A stretch of DNA of 64,000 bases from Actinophytocola glycyrrhizae (GTDB lineage: Bacteria > Actinomycetota > Actinomycetes > Mycobacteriales > Pseudonocardiaceae): the NCBI RefSeq assembly GCF_042653545.1, contig NZ_JBHSIS010000007.1:186001-250000 (forward strand). Direction: 5' to 3'. The notes under the pieces were generated by a model. It made no database searches and had not been told where the DNA came from. It saw only the letters and a program-made list of their open reading frames with translations. A program made the position numbers and the translations under genes. The number at the start of each line of letters is the position of its first letter. Within the stretch, counting starts at the first letter, position 1. Below, in pieces: positions 42,827 to 50,187 of this stretch.

Positions 42827-44020
42827 TCAGACCGCGTGCGCTTCGCGCAGTGCCGCGATGTCGGCGTCCGTGCGGCCCAGCGCGCGCAGGATCGGTTCGG
42901 TGTGCTCGCCGGGTGCCGGCACCGGGTTCATCACCGGTTCCACCCCGCCGAGGTCCGCGGGCGGGCGCAGCGCCTCGATGACACCGCCAGGGCTGTCCAC
43001 CTCGCGCCACCGCCCGCGTTCGCGCAGCACCGGGTGGTCGAGGAACTCGGCCACCGAGTTGACGCGGCCGTTCGCCACCCCCGCCTGGTCGAGCAACGCG
43101 ACGGCATCCGCTGTGCTGAGCCCGTCGAAACGTTGCTGCAGCAACTTGTTCAGCTCCGCGCGGTGGGTGACGCGAGCCGGGTTGGTGGCGAACCGCTCGT
43201 CCGTGGCGACCGATTCGTCACCCAGTAGCAGCTCGCACAGAGCCACCCATTCGCGTTCGTTCTGCACGGCCAGAACGACCGGTTCGCCGTCCTTGCTGGT
43301 GAACGGGCCGTACGGTGCGATGGTCGCGTGCTGCGCGCCGACCCGTTTCGGCTGGTGCGGACCGTAGCGGGTGTAGTAGGCGGGGGAGCCCATCCACTCG
43401 GCCAGCGCCTCGAACAATGACACCTCGACGGTCGTGCCCTCACCCGTGTTCGCCCGCCGCAGCAACGCGGTGAGGATGCCCGAGTAGGCGTACATGCCCG
43501 CGGCGATGTCGGCGATCGAGATGCCGGCCTTGGCCGGGTCCTCCTCGGTGCCGGTGAGCGACACCACCCCGGTCTCGCACTGCACCAGCAGGTCGTAGGC
43601 CTTGCGGTGCGCCCACGGGCCGTCGGTGCCGTAGCCGGAGATCGTGCAGTGCACGAGCCGGGGGTTGTGTGCCCGCAACGGTTGCGCGTGCAGGCCGAGC
43701 CTGGCCGCCGCGCCCGGTGCGAGGTTGTGGACGAACACGTCCGCGTCGGCGATCAGCTCGTCCAGCACCTCGCGGGACGCCGGGTGCTTCACGTCCAGCG
43801 TCACCGACTCCTTGGACCGGTTGAGCCACACGAAGTAGCTCGACTGGCCGAGGACCGACTCGTCGTAGCGGCGGGCGAAGTCCCCGCCGCCCGGTCGTTC
43901 CACCTTGATCACGCGCGCGCCGAGGTCCGCGAGCTGGCGGGTCGCGTACGGCGCCGCGACGGCCTGTTCGAGACTGACGACGGTGATCCCGGCAAGGGGG
44001 CGGCTGTGTCGGTCGTTCAC
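42827..44020 (-). CDS. CaiB/BaiF family III CoA-transferase
   Basis: A 397-residue class III CoA-transferase. RPLAGITVVSLEQAVAAPYATRQLADLGARVIKVERPGGGDFAR at the N-terminus is the family hallmark, with the catalytic Asp expected in the AKAGISIADIAAGMYAYSGILTALL region near 170. It moves CoA between acids, activating a substrate for the adjacent acyl-CoA dehydrogenase. GTG 44020 is chosen because GGAG lies 8 bases upstream. Divergent from the MaoC-CitE scar. Confidence 0.9.
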   Translation of the reverse strand: MNDRHSRPLAGITVVSLEQAVAAPYATRQLADLGARVIKVERPGGGDFARRYDESVLGQSSYFVWLNRSKESVTLDVKHPASREVLDELIADADVFVHNLAPGAAARLGLHAQPLRAHNPRLVHCTISGYGTDGPWAHRKAYDLLVQCETGVVSLTGTEEDPAKAGISIADIAAGMYAYSGILTALLRRANTGEGTTVEVSLFEALAEWMGSPAYYTRYGPHQPKRVGAQHATIAPYGPFTSKDGEPVVLAVQNEREWVALCELLLGDESVATDERFATNPARVTHRAELNKLLQQRFDGLSTADAVALLDQAGVANGRVNSVAEFLDHPVLRERGRWREVDSPGGVIEALRPPADLGGVEPVMNPVPAPGEHTEPILRALGRTDADIAALREAHAV

Positions 44021-44211
44021 TCCGCAAGCTCCGTTCACGACGGGATTTCCTCGGAAAAGCAGTGTGCGCGCGGACGTCCACTGGGGAGTGCAGGCCGCGG
44101 TCGGGGCGGCATGGCGCTCCCTCCGACAAAATGTACGGCCGATTTCACTGGGCGTTCTCCAGGGTGTCAAGGACATCTACAGTCCATTTGGCCGGACGTT
44201 TGAGAGGACGC

Positions 44212-44674
44212 GTGGAGATCGTGGACGGGTCCCGGTTCGACGAGCTGTCGGTCGGTGACCGGTTCGACGGGGCGCCGTCGATGACGCTCACCAGCGGGCA
44301 CGCCGCGGTGCACCAGGCCGTGTTCGGCGACCGGCTGCGGCTGCGGCTCGACGACGGGCTGGCGCGCGCGATCACCGGGACGGCGCTCGTGCGCGCCGCC
44401 GGTCGACGGCGTGACCACCGCGTTGTCCGATGTGGACGCCACGCGCGGACACCGGCATTCGGTCGAGCTGGGGTTCACGGGGAAGCTGTGCGTGCACCCG
44501 CGCCAGGTCGTGGTCGTGCACGAGGCGTTCCGGCCCTCCGGCGAGGAGATCGCGTGGGCACGCGCGGTCCTGGCCGCCGCGGGCGATGGGACGAGCGCCG
44601 TCGGCGGGCAGATGGTCGACCGGCCGGTGCTGCTGCGCGCGGAACGGTTGCTCCGGCGGGCGGGCTTGCGTCCG
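44212..44674 (+). pseudogene. Deletion fusion of a MaoC-type dehydratase start and a CitE/HpcH aldolase end
   Basis: GTG 44212 with AGAGGA upstream begins RFDELSVGDRFDGAPSMTLTSGHAAVHQAVFGDRLRLRL, the start of a MaoC-like hydratase, but the match ends near 44390. Shifted by +1, the next stretch reads CAPPVDGVTTALSD, then GFTGKLCVHPRQVVVVHEAF, EEIAWARAVL and GQMVDRPVLLRAERLL, the C-terminal third of a citrate-lyase-beta-like aldolase. About 700 bp of MaoC plus CitE sequence seems to be missing between them. Both families commonly accompany the CoA-transferase and dehydrogenase found next door. Neither product can be active. Confidence 0.75.
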
Positions 44675-44694
44675 ATACCCCCTAGGGGTATACA
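44666..44694 (+). promoter_or_regulatory. CsoR-type operator within a leaderless promoter
   Basis: ATACCCCCTAGGGGTAT (44675-44691) has perfect 7-bp arms and matches the copper-sensing CsoR operator form. It sits in the spacer of a promoter with -35 TTGCGT (44666-44671), 17-bp spacing and -10 TATACA (44689-44694). The predicted +1 is the A of the ATG at 44701, so the mRNA should be leaderless. A bound CsoR would cover the -10 box. No CsoR gene is in the window. Confidence 0.75.
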
Positions 44695-44700
44695 GATGGC

Positions 44701-45144
44701 ATGTCTGAAGCAACGTGGTCGACCGCGGTGTCGGCGACCCTTCACTGCCTGACCGGCTGCGCCATCGGCGAAGTGCTCGGCATGGTCATCGGCACGGCAC
44801 TCGGCTGGCACGGCATCGCGACGATCGTGCTGGCCGTGGCGCTCGCGTTCGTGTTCGGCTACGCGCTGACCATGCGGGGCGTGCTGCGAGCGGGCGTGAG
44901 TTTCCGGCAGGCGCTGCGGATCGCGCTGGCCGCGGACACCGTGTCGATCCTCGTGATGGAGGTCGTCGACAACGCGGTGCTGGTGACCGTGCCGGGCGCT
45001 ATGGACGCCGGGGTCGTGTCGTGGCTGTTCTGGCTGTCGCTGGCGTTCGCGCTGGCCGTCGCGTTCGTGGTCACCGTCCCGGTGAACAAGTGGCTGATCG
45101 GCCGCGGCCGGGGGCACGCCGTGATGCACGAATACCACCACTGA
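44701..45144 (+). CDS. DUF4396 membrane protein, probably copper-regulated
   Basis: A 147-residue four-helix membrane protein of the DUF4396 family. It has HCLTGCAIGEVLGMVIGTALGW near residue 15, an internal VSILVMEVVDNAVLVTVPGAM, and ends RGRGHAVMHEYHH. The His/Cys/Met pairs inside membrane helices (HCxxGC, GEVLGM, LVMEVVDN) are typical and suggest metal handling. The CsoR-type operator in front of it supports a role in copper response. ATG 44701 appears to be at the transcription start. Transporter versus sensor cannot be decided from sequence. Confidence 0.83.
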   Translation: MSEATWSTAVSATLHCLTGCAIGEVLGMVIGTALGWHGIATIVLAVALAFVFGYALTMRGVLRAGVSFRQALRIALAADTVSILVMEVVDNAVLVTVPGAMDAGVVSWLFWLSLAFALAVAFVVTVPVNKWLIGRGRGHAVMHEYHH

Positions 45145-45503
45145 CCGCGAATGTCGCACCGGACCCGGCGTGGTCCGCGCACTGCGGGCGCTGTCGAAAC
45201 CCGATGCGGCTGCAGTTGCCGCGCGAGCGATCGCCGGCCAGGTCGAGGTCGGCGTGTGCGCGAGCCACATCCAGGCCCAAGGCCGGGCTCGCCCGGTTGG
45301 TGCGGTCCACGCGCGTCGGGATACAGGCGGGACGAGCAACCGATCGCCGAGTTTGCCGCCTCTCGGTCAGACGCTGCGAGCGGTTGTCCACAGCTGGTCC
45401 GGTTATCCACGGTTGGGCTTGCTTCCCTTGTTTTGTCGGTGGGAGGCGGTAGACTGGCATGGCGGGACACCCTCGGCTTCGCGTGGCAATGTCCTGAAAG
45501 GCG
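45145..45503. other. No gene recognised; DnaA-box-like pair inside
   Basis: This ~360-bp stretch after DUF4396 has open frames on both strands but none with a start, ribosome site and family match. The only structured element is a pair of DnaA-box-like nonamers near 45384-45411, listed separately. Confidence 0.4.
45384..45411 (+). promoter_or_regulatory. Pair of DnaA-box-like sequences
   Basis: TTGTCCACA (45384-45392) is the exact actinobacterial DnaA-box form, and TTATCCACG (45403-45411) differs from the E. coli TTATCCACA form at one base. They are in the same orientation with starts 19 bp apart. No other origin features or dnaA/dnaN genes are present, so this is not an oriC. Confidence 0.4.
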
Positions 45504-45577
45504 CGTTCAGGGCGCTGGGCGCCCTGAACGGCCCATTCACGGCACTCGTTGTGCAGTGAACGTGCCCTTCACGGCAC
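45504..45577. repeat. Hairpin-rich intergenic repeat
   Basis: GTTCAGGGCG (45504-45513) and CGCCCTGAAC (45519-45528) form a perfect 10-bp stem with a 5-nt loop. Variants of the same motif follow: TTCACGGCAC at 45535 facing GTGAA at 45556, and a further TTCACGGCAC near 45569. The layout resembles short intergenic repeats of actinomycetes and may end transcription between the convergent DUF4396 and PP2C genes. Confidence 0.55.
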
Positions 45578-45594
45578 CGGCCCGCCCTGCGGGG

Positions 45595-45631
45595 GGCCGA
45601 CCCCTCGCGGTGCGGGTGATCGGGGTCGGCC
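45595..45631. terminator. Bidirectional hairpin terminator
   Basis: GGCCGACCCC (45595-45604) pairs perfectly with GGGGTCGGCC (45622-45631). It lies 50 bp beyond the PP2C stop and between convergent genes, so it can serve both. Confidence 0.6.
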
Positions 45632-45680
45632 CGGGCAGTCGGCCGTGCCGTGGTGGCGGGTGCTCGGGGACGTCTTGCTG

Positions 45681-46355
45681 TCAGGCGGCGATCGGTAGCG
45701 GGGTGGTCGGCAGCGCGGGGGCCGGGGCACGGGACAGCATGACCGCTGTCGTGTTGTCCTTCGTGCCTTCGGACACGGCCGCGGCCACCAGGGCTGCCGC
45801 CGGGTCGGTGGCCGTGCGCAGGATGTCGGTCATCAACTCGTGGGTCAGAATCTTGTGCACGCCGTCGGTCGTGAGCAGGAGGGTCGCCGCGCCCGTGGTG
45901 GTCAGGCCGTAGTGGGTGGCCGCCGCGGTGCGGATGCTCGTGGTCACCAGATGTTCCATGCGTGGCAGCACCTGGCCGCCGTGGTCGCGGAAGTACTGGG
46001 CGAGCGTGTGGTCCCGCGTCAGCTGCCACAGGGCGACGCCGTCCCACGCGTACGCGCGCACGTCGCCGACCCAGCCGATGTGGTAGCCGCCCGAGTACGG
46101 CTGCGCCACCACGAGAACGCAGTCGCCTTCCGGCGGCAGCGCGGCGTGTGCGGCGGACAGGGCGGCGACCGGGCCCGCGGCCGACGGGACGCGGGCCGCC
46201 GCGGTGACCGCGGCCAGCGCCGCCCGTGCCGCGTCCGCGCTGTCGCCGACGCCGTCCGCCAGTGCCACGACGCCGCCGGACGTGGCCACGGCGTCGGCGT
46301 TCACCGTGCGGGGCCCCTGGGCGCTGGTCGTGCGCCAGGCCGGTAGTGGTCGCAT
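45681..46355 (-). CDS. PP2C-family protein phosphatase
   Basis: A 224-residue metal-dependent Ser/Thr phosphatase. The metal-binding motifs are ALADGVGDSADA near 31, GWVGDVRAY near 94 (Asp ligand), LLTTDGVHK near 161 and GTKDNTTAVML near 197. It is slightly shorter than standard PP2C domains and has no extra domains or membrane segments. In actinomycetes such proteins counter Ser/Thr kinases such as PknB; no kinase gene is close. Start ATG 46355. Confidence 0.88.
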   Translation of the reverse strand: MRPLPAWRTTSAQGPRTVNADAVATSGGVVALADGVGDSADAARAALAAVTAAARVPSAAGPVAALSAAHAALPPEGDCVLVVAQPYSGGYHIGWVGDVRAYAWDGVALWQLTRDHTLAQYFRDHGGQVLPRMEHLVTTSIRTAAATHYGLTTTGAATLLLTTDGVHKILTHELMTDILRTATDPAAALVAAAVSEGTKDNTTAVMLSRAPAPALPTTPLPIAA

Positions 46356-46474
46356 CTCGGCCTCCTCGCTCTCCTCAAGAACGAGGATCCGGGAGCTGCC
46401 TGTGAGCTCGCTGAGTACCCCGTGAACGCGCGCTGTGAAGATCGACTGTGTAACGCGGCTCTCACAGCGTCGGA

Positions 46475-46500
46475 CTCCGGGCCTTCTCAGGTTCCCGGAG
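46475..46500 (-). terminator. Hairpin terminator after the Cys-rich micro-ORF
   Basis: CTCCGGG (46475-46481) and CCCGGAG (46494-46500) form a perfect 7-bp stem. It begins about 20 bases beyond the stop of the cysteine-rich peptide gene in its reading direction, supporting a separate short transcript. Confidence 0.5.
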
Positions 46501-46519
46501 CCCGACAGTCACTGCCGAA

Positions 46520-46597
46520 TCAGCAACCGCACTTGCCGCCACAGCAGTCGCTGTTACCGCAACCACCACACCCGCAGCTACATCCGCTCACCAGCAT
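46520..46597 (-). CDS. 25-residue cysteine-rich, metallothionein-like peptide
   Basis: A 25-codon ORF from ATG 46597 to TGA 46520 encodes a peptide with eight Cys in its last 21 residues, arranged as C-x-C-x-C, a separate C, CC, then C-x-C, with Gly/Ser spacers and almost no hydrophobic core. A perfect AGGAGG (46603-46608) lies five bases upstream, and a hairpin terminator follows. The Cys spacing is that of small metallothioneins binding Cu(I) or Zn. It is about 1.9 kb from a CsoR-type operator. A secreted or modified peptide is less likely, because no leader is present. Size and composition are seen; metal binding is inferred. Confidence 0.65.
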   Translation of the reverse strand: MLVSGCSCGCGGCGNSDCCGGKCGC

Positions 46598-46753
46598 GCC
46601 GACCTCCTGACTGGGAACTCTCCGCGCACAGAATGGTACGCGTCGTCGCCGACCGGGACATCGTGCGAACGTGTGGTGCGCGGGAGTTTGTACGAGTCTT
46701 GTACATCGCCCTGGTGTGGTTGGGGTCCCTGCAGCCCCGCGAAGCGAGGTCAC

Positions 46754-47275
46754 ATGTCACTCCGCATGATCGGTGCGTTCGTCGCCGCCGTCACGGCGGC
46801 GCTCACGCTCGCCGCCCCGGCGAGCGCGGACGTCGGCGCACAGGCGCTCAACCTGCGCACCCCGTTCGACTGCGGCCAGGTGTGGAACGCCAACACCCGC
46901 ACCAACCACAACCCGCAGCTCTCCGTGGACTTCCAGCGCAGCGGCGCGCTCGGCAAGAACGTGCGCTCCAGCGCCGCCGGTGTCGTGGAGACCAGGAGGG
47001 ATCTCGGCAACACCAGCTACGGCAAGTACCTCGTGATCCGGCACTCCGGTGGCTGGAAGACGTTGTACGCGCACCTCAACTCGTTCAACGTGTCGGTCGG
47101 GCAGAACGTCAACACCGGCACGATCATCGGCAAGGTCGGCAGCACCGGCGGATCCACCGGTCCGCACCTGCACTACGAGCAGCGTCTCAACGGCGTCGTG
47201 CAGCGGGTCGTGCTGAACGGCGTCCACATCCGGTACTACGGCAACACCTCCATCACCAGCTCGACCGGCTGCTAG
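46754..47275 (+). CDS. Secreted M23-family metallopeptidase
   Basis: A 173-residue LytM-type protein. The signal peptide MIGAFVAAVTAALTLAAPASA ends near residue 26. The zinc site is visible as NHNPQLSVDF near 57 and GPHLHYEQ near 137 (HxH). GKNVRSSAAGVVE, GKYLVIRHSGGWKTLYAHL and GTIIGKVGSTGGSTGPHLH are standard M23 strands. It would cleave peptidoglycan peptides outside the cell. A single domain, so binding to the wall is probably weak. A GCGAGG site precedes ATG 46754. Confidence 0.9.
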   Translation: MSLRMIGAFVAAVTAALTLAAPASADVGAQALNLRTPFDCGQVWNANTRTNHNPQLSVDFQRSGALGKNVRSSAAGVVETRRDLGNTSYGKYLVIRHSGGWKTLYAHLNSFNVSVGQNVNTGTIIGKVGSTGGSTGPHLHYEQRLNGVVQRVVLNGVHIRYYGNTSITSSTGC

Positions 47276-47286
47276 CGCGGGCGGGC

Positions 47287-47323
47287 GGCACGCTGCCCGA
47301 AAGGCACTTCACGGCAGCGTGCC
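47287..47323. terminator. Bidirectional hairpin terminator between M23 and AfsR genes
   Basis: GGCACGCTGCC (47287-47297) pairs over 11 bases with GGCAGCGTGCC (47313-47323) around a 15-nt loop. It lies between the convergent M23 and AfsR-like genes and overlaps the last AfsR codons. Confidence 0.7.
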
Positions 47324-49984
47324 GGTCAGCAGCGACGCGCGGATCGCATGTGCGCGGTCCGCGTGTCGCCGCGCCGCCGCCCGGTCACCGAGGGTTTCGT
47401 GCAGGCGGGCCAACAGTTCCGCCACGTCGGCCTCGGACCGGCGGTCGCCGTTGCGGTGGTGCAGGTCGAGTGCGGTCGCGAGCAGCCGGTCCGCGTCCGC
47501 GAGGTCACCGCCGGCCAGACACAGCTCACCGAGGCTCTGGTTGGTGTAGCCGACGCAGTGTTCGTCGTCGAGCTCGCGGAAGATCGTGAGCGCCCTCGCG
47601 ACGTGCTCGCGGGCCGCGGTCAGGTCGCCGCGTTGCTGGTGCAGCGACGCGATCCGTTTCAGCGCATGGGCTTCGCGGTGCCGGTCGCCGATCGCGGCGC
47701 ACAGCTCGTACGCGTCGGTGAACCAGCGCCCGGCCGGTGCGAGGCAGCCGAGCGCGAGCCACACCGAGCCCGCCGCGAGCCGCGCCACCGCCTCGCCGTG
47801 CCGGTCACCGATCCGCGCGAACAGCTCGAGCGCGGCGTAGCAGTGGTCGAGGGCGGGCCCGTGCTCACCGAGGACCCGCAGGACCGTGCCGAGCCCTGCG
47901 CGGGCGACCGCGGCCCCCTGCAGGTCGCCGACCTGCGTGAACAGGGCCTGCGCCGCGGTGAACGCGGACCTGGCGTCGGCGTACGCGTCGCGGTACAGGG
48001 CGACCTGGCCGAGGTTGCGCAGCACGATCGCCTCCCCGCGCTGGTCCCCGGCCCGACGGGCCGCCGCGAGCGCGACCGTGTGCGTGCGCTGCCAGTCGTC
48101 CTGGTTGCCGCGCAGGTCGAAGTACGGCGCGAGCGTGGTCGCGAGCCGCCACGCCAGATCGTCGGCGCCCCACGCCTCCGCGAGCGACACCATCGCGGCG
48201 CACGCGTGCCGTTCCGCGTCGAACCACCTCGCCGGGGCGGCCATCGGCGTCGCCTTCTCCGGCAGCACACCGAAGTAGGGCATCCCGGCCGCCGCGTCCG
48301 CCGCCCGCGCGAGGTACCCGGTCAGCACCCGCACCACCGCCGAACCGTCCTTCTCGGACAACTCGGCGGCGAAGCAGCGCAGCAGGTCGTGCAGCCGGTA
48401 GCGGGGCGCGCCGGTGTCGTCGGACCCCACCAGCTCGACGAGGTGGTTGTCCACCAACAGGTCCAGCACGTGATCGTCGGTGTCGGCCTCCCGGTCCAGC
48501 AGCGCACCGACCACCCAGCCCGGCCAGCGCACCGGCCCCAGCAACCCCAGCAGCCGGAACGCACGTGCCGCGTCCGGCGGCAGGGACGCGTAGGTGAGGC
48601 CGACGCTCGCCCGGACCGCGAGGTCGCCGACGGCCAGTTCGTCGAGGCGGCGCCGCTCGTCGCGCAACCGCTCCGCGAGGGTGCGCAGCGTCCAGCCGCG
48701 CCGGTGCGCGAGGCGGGTGCCCGCGACCCGGATCGCGAGCGGCAGGTGCCCGCAGAACCGCAGGATCGCCGCCGCGCTCTCCGGTTCCGCACGGGTGCGG
48801 ACGGCGCCGACGATGCCTTCGAGCAGCCGCGCGGCCTCCGCGTCCGCCAGCACGTCCAGCTCCACCGGCCGTGCGCCCACCAGGTCCGGCAGCATGACGC
48901 GGCTCGTCACCAGCACGGCCGACCCGCCCGCGCCGGGCAGGAGCGGCGCGACCTGGGCGGCGTTCGCCGCGTCGTCGAGCACGAGCAGCACGCGGCGGGC
49001 GGCGAGCGCGGACCGCAGCAGCGCCGCCCGCGCCGCGACACCGCGGGGGAACTCGGCGTGGCCCACGGCACGCAGCAGCTCGGCCAGCACGTCGGCGGGC
49101 CTGCGCGGCGACGCCGACGTGCCCGCCAGGTCGAGGTGCAGCTGACCGTCGGGGAAGGAGGCCCGCACCAGGTGGGCGACCCGCACCGCCACCGCGGACT
49201 TGCCGACCCCCGGCGGCCCGGACAGCACGACCACGGTGGGCCGGTCCCGGTTGCGGACCTGCCGCACGAGGTCGTGGACGAGGTCGTCGCGGCCGGTGAA
49301 GTCCGGCAGGTCCAGCGGCAGCTGGCAGACCGGCGACAGCGCGGCGAGCAGCGCGGCACCCGGCGCGGCGTCCAGTTCGTCGCGGAGGACCTGCTCGGCC
49401 TCGGTGTAGGCCTGGATGGCGTCGGCGCGGCGGCCCGCGGCGGTGAGCGCGTTGATGAGCAGCTCCCACAGCTCCTCACGCAGCGGGTGGTCGCGGAGCA
49501 TGCCGCGCAGCTCGGCGGCCGCGGCGTCGTGCTCGCCCCGGTCGATCCGCGCCCGCAGCCGGTCCTCGCGGGCGGACAGCCACAGCTCCGTGGCCGCAGC
49601 GGCGGTCGCCTCGAACACCGGGCTCTCCGGCAGGTCGGCGAGGAACCGGCCGCGCCACAGGTCCGGGTCGCGGGTCTCCTCGAACCGGTACAGGTCGATC
49701 TCGCCGGGCTCGGCCCGCAGCAGGTACCCGCCGGGCCGGTGCTCGATGCGGTTGTCGAGCAGGCGGCGCAGGCCGTGCACGTAGGTCCGCACGTTGGCGG
49801 CCGCCGACCGCGGCGGCGAGGTGGGCCACAGCACATCCACCAGAACGTCGGTGCTGACCGCGGTGTTCGGCCGCATCAGGAGGGTTGCGAGCAGCAGGCG
49901 CGGCTTGGGTCCGCCGAGCGCGACAGGGCGCCCCTCGACTTCGGCTTCGAGAGGTCCGAGCACCCGGAACACGACCCTCGCCAT
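47309..49984 (-). CDS. AfsR/SARP-family transcriptional regulator
   Basis: An 891-residue regulator. The N-terminal SARP winged helix (VFRVLGPLEAEVEGRPVALGGPKPRLLLATLL at residues 5-36) is followed by a BTAD helical domain to about 240. An NB-ARC ATPase follows (GPPGVGKSAVAVR near 260; VLLVLDDAANAAQV near 340; LPLAIRVAGTRLA near 420), then at least six TPR repeats to the end. AfsR-like proteins integrate kinase or nutrient signals to activate secondary metabolism or regulons. It is divergent from the nitrate-assimilation operon with a 203-bp gap, so control of that operon is possible but unproven. Confidence 0.92.
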   Translation of the reverse strand: MARVVFRVLGPLEAEVEGRPVALGGPKPRLLLATLLMRPNTAVSTDVLVDVLWPTSPPRSAAANVRTYVHGLRRLLDNRIEHRPGGYLLRAEPGEIDLYRFEETRDPDLWRGRFLADLPESPVFEATAAAATELWLSAREDRLRARIDRGEHDAAAAELRGMLRDHPLREELWELLINALTAAGRRADAIQAYTEAEQVLRDELDAAPGAALLAALSPVCQLPLDLPDFTGRDDLVHDLVRQVRNRDRPTVVVLSGPPGVGKSAVAVRVAHLVRASFPDGQLHLDLAGTSASPRRPADVLAELLRAVGHAEFPRGVAARAALLRSALAARRVLLVLDDAANAAQVAPLLPGAGGSAVLVTSRVMLPDLVGARPVELDVLADAEAARLLEGIVGAVRTRAEPESAAAILRFCGHLPLAIRVAGTRLAHRRGWTLRTLAERLRDERRRLDELAVGDLAVRASVGLTYASLPPDAARAFRLLGLLGPVRWPGWVVGALLDREADTDDHVLDLLVDNHLVELVGSDDTGAPRYRLHDLLRCFAAELSEKDGSAVVRVLTGYLARAADAAAGMPYFGVLPEKATPMAAPARWFDAERHACAAMVSLAEAWGADDLAWRLATTLAPYFDLRGNQDDWQRTHTVALAAARRAGDQRGEAIVLRNLGQVALYRDAYADARSAFTAAQALFTQVGDLQGAAVARAGLGTVLRVLGEHGPALDHCYAALELFARIGDRHGEAVARLAAGSVWLALGCLAPAGRWFTDAYELCAAIGDRHREAHALKRIASLHQQRGDLTAAREHVARALTIFRELDDEHCVGYTNQSLGELCLAGGDLADADRLLATALDLHHRNGDRRSEADVAELLARLHETLGDRAAARRHADRAHAIRASLLTGTLP

Positions 49985-50115
49985 CGTTCCGGATCGTATG
50001 CCGCGAATGTGCCGAACGGAACAGTCCGTGCGCTATCCGTTCCGCAGCGTGGCGAGCTCGCCCCGGCACTCTCACTGTCGGCGACCGGACGCGGGGCGGG
50101 CAATGTCGCATGGCT

Positions 50116-50157
50116 GAAACATTCGCGAACCTGCGGGTAACACGCGCTCCATAGCGT
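50116..50157 (+). promoter_or_regulatory. Candidate GlnR-like site and nasA promoter
   Basis: GAAAC (50116-50120), GAACC (50127-50131) and GTAAC (50137-50141) stand 11 and 10 bp apart, similar to the GTNAC/GAAAC half-sites of the nitrogen regulator GlnR. A -10-like TAGCGT (50152-50157) follows without a good -35, which suits an activated promoter. The spacing is not perfect, so this is tentative. Confidence 0.35.
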
Positions 50158-50187
50158 CGCTCCCAGCCGAACCGAGGAGGACAGCGC

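Noticed and set aside
45384..45411. Chromosome replication origin
   Set aside because: Only two DnaA-box-like sites and no dnaA, dnaN or AT-rich unwinding region.
45170..45559. An open frame on the plus strand that might be an HNH/DUF222-type protein remnant
   Set aside because: The match is only a short Ala-rich helix with no HNH motif; composition fits chance in GC-rich DNA.
46422..46610. Plus-strand small protein opposite the Cys-rich peptide
   Set aside because: The sequence is Gln/Pro/His repeats created by the antisense of Cys/Gly codons, with no ribosome site.
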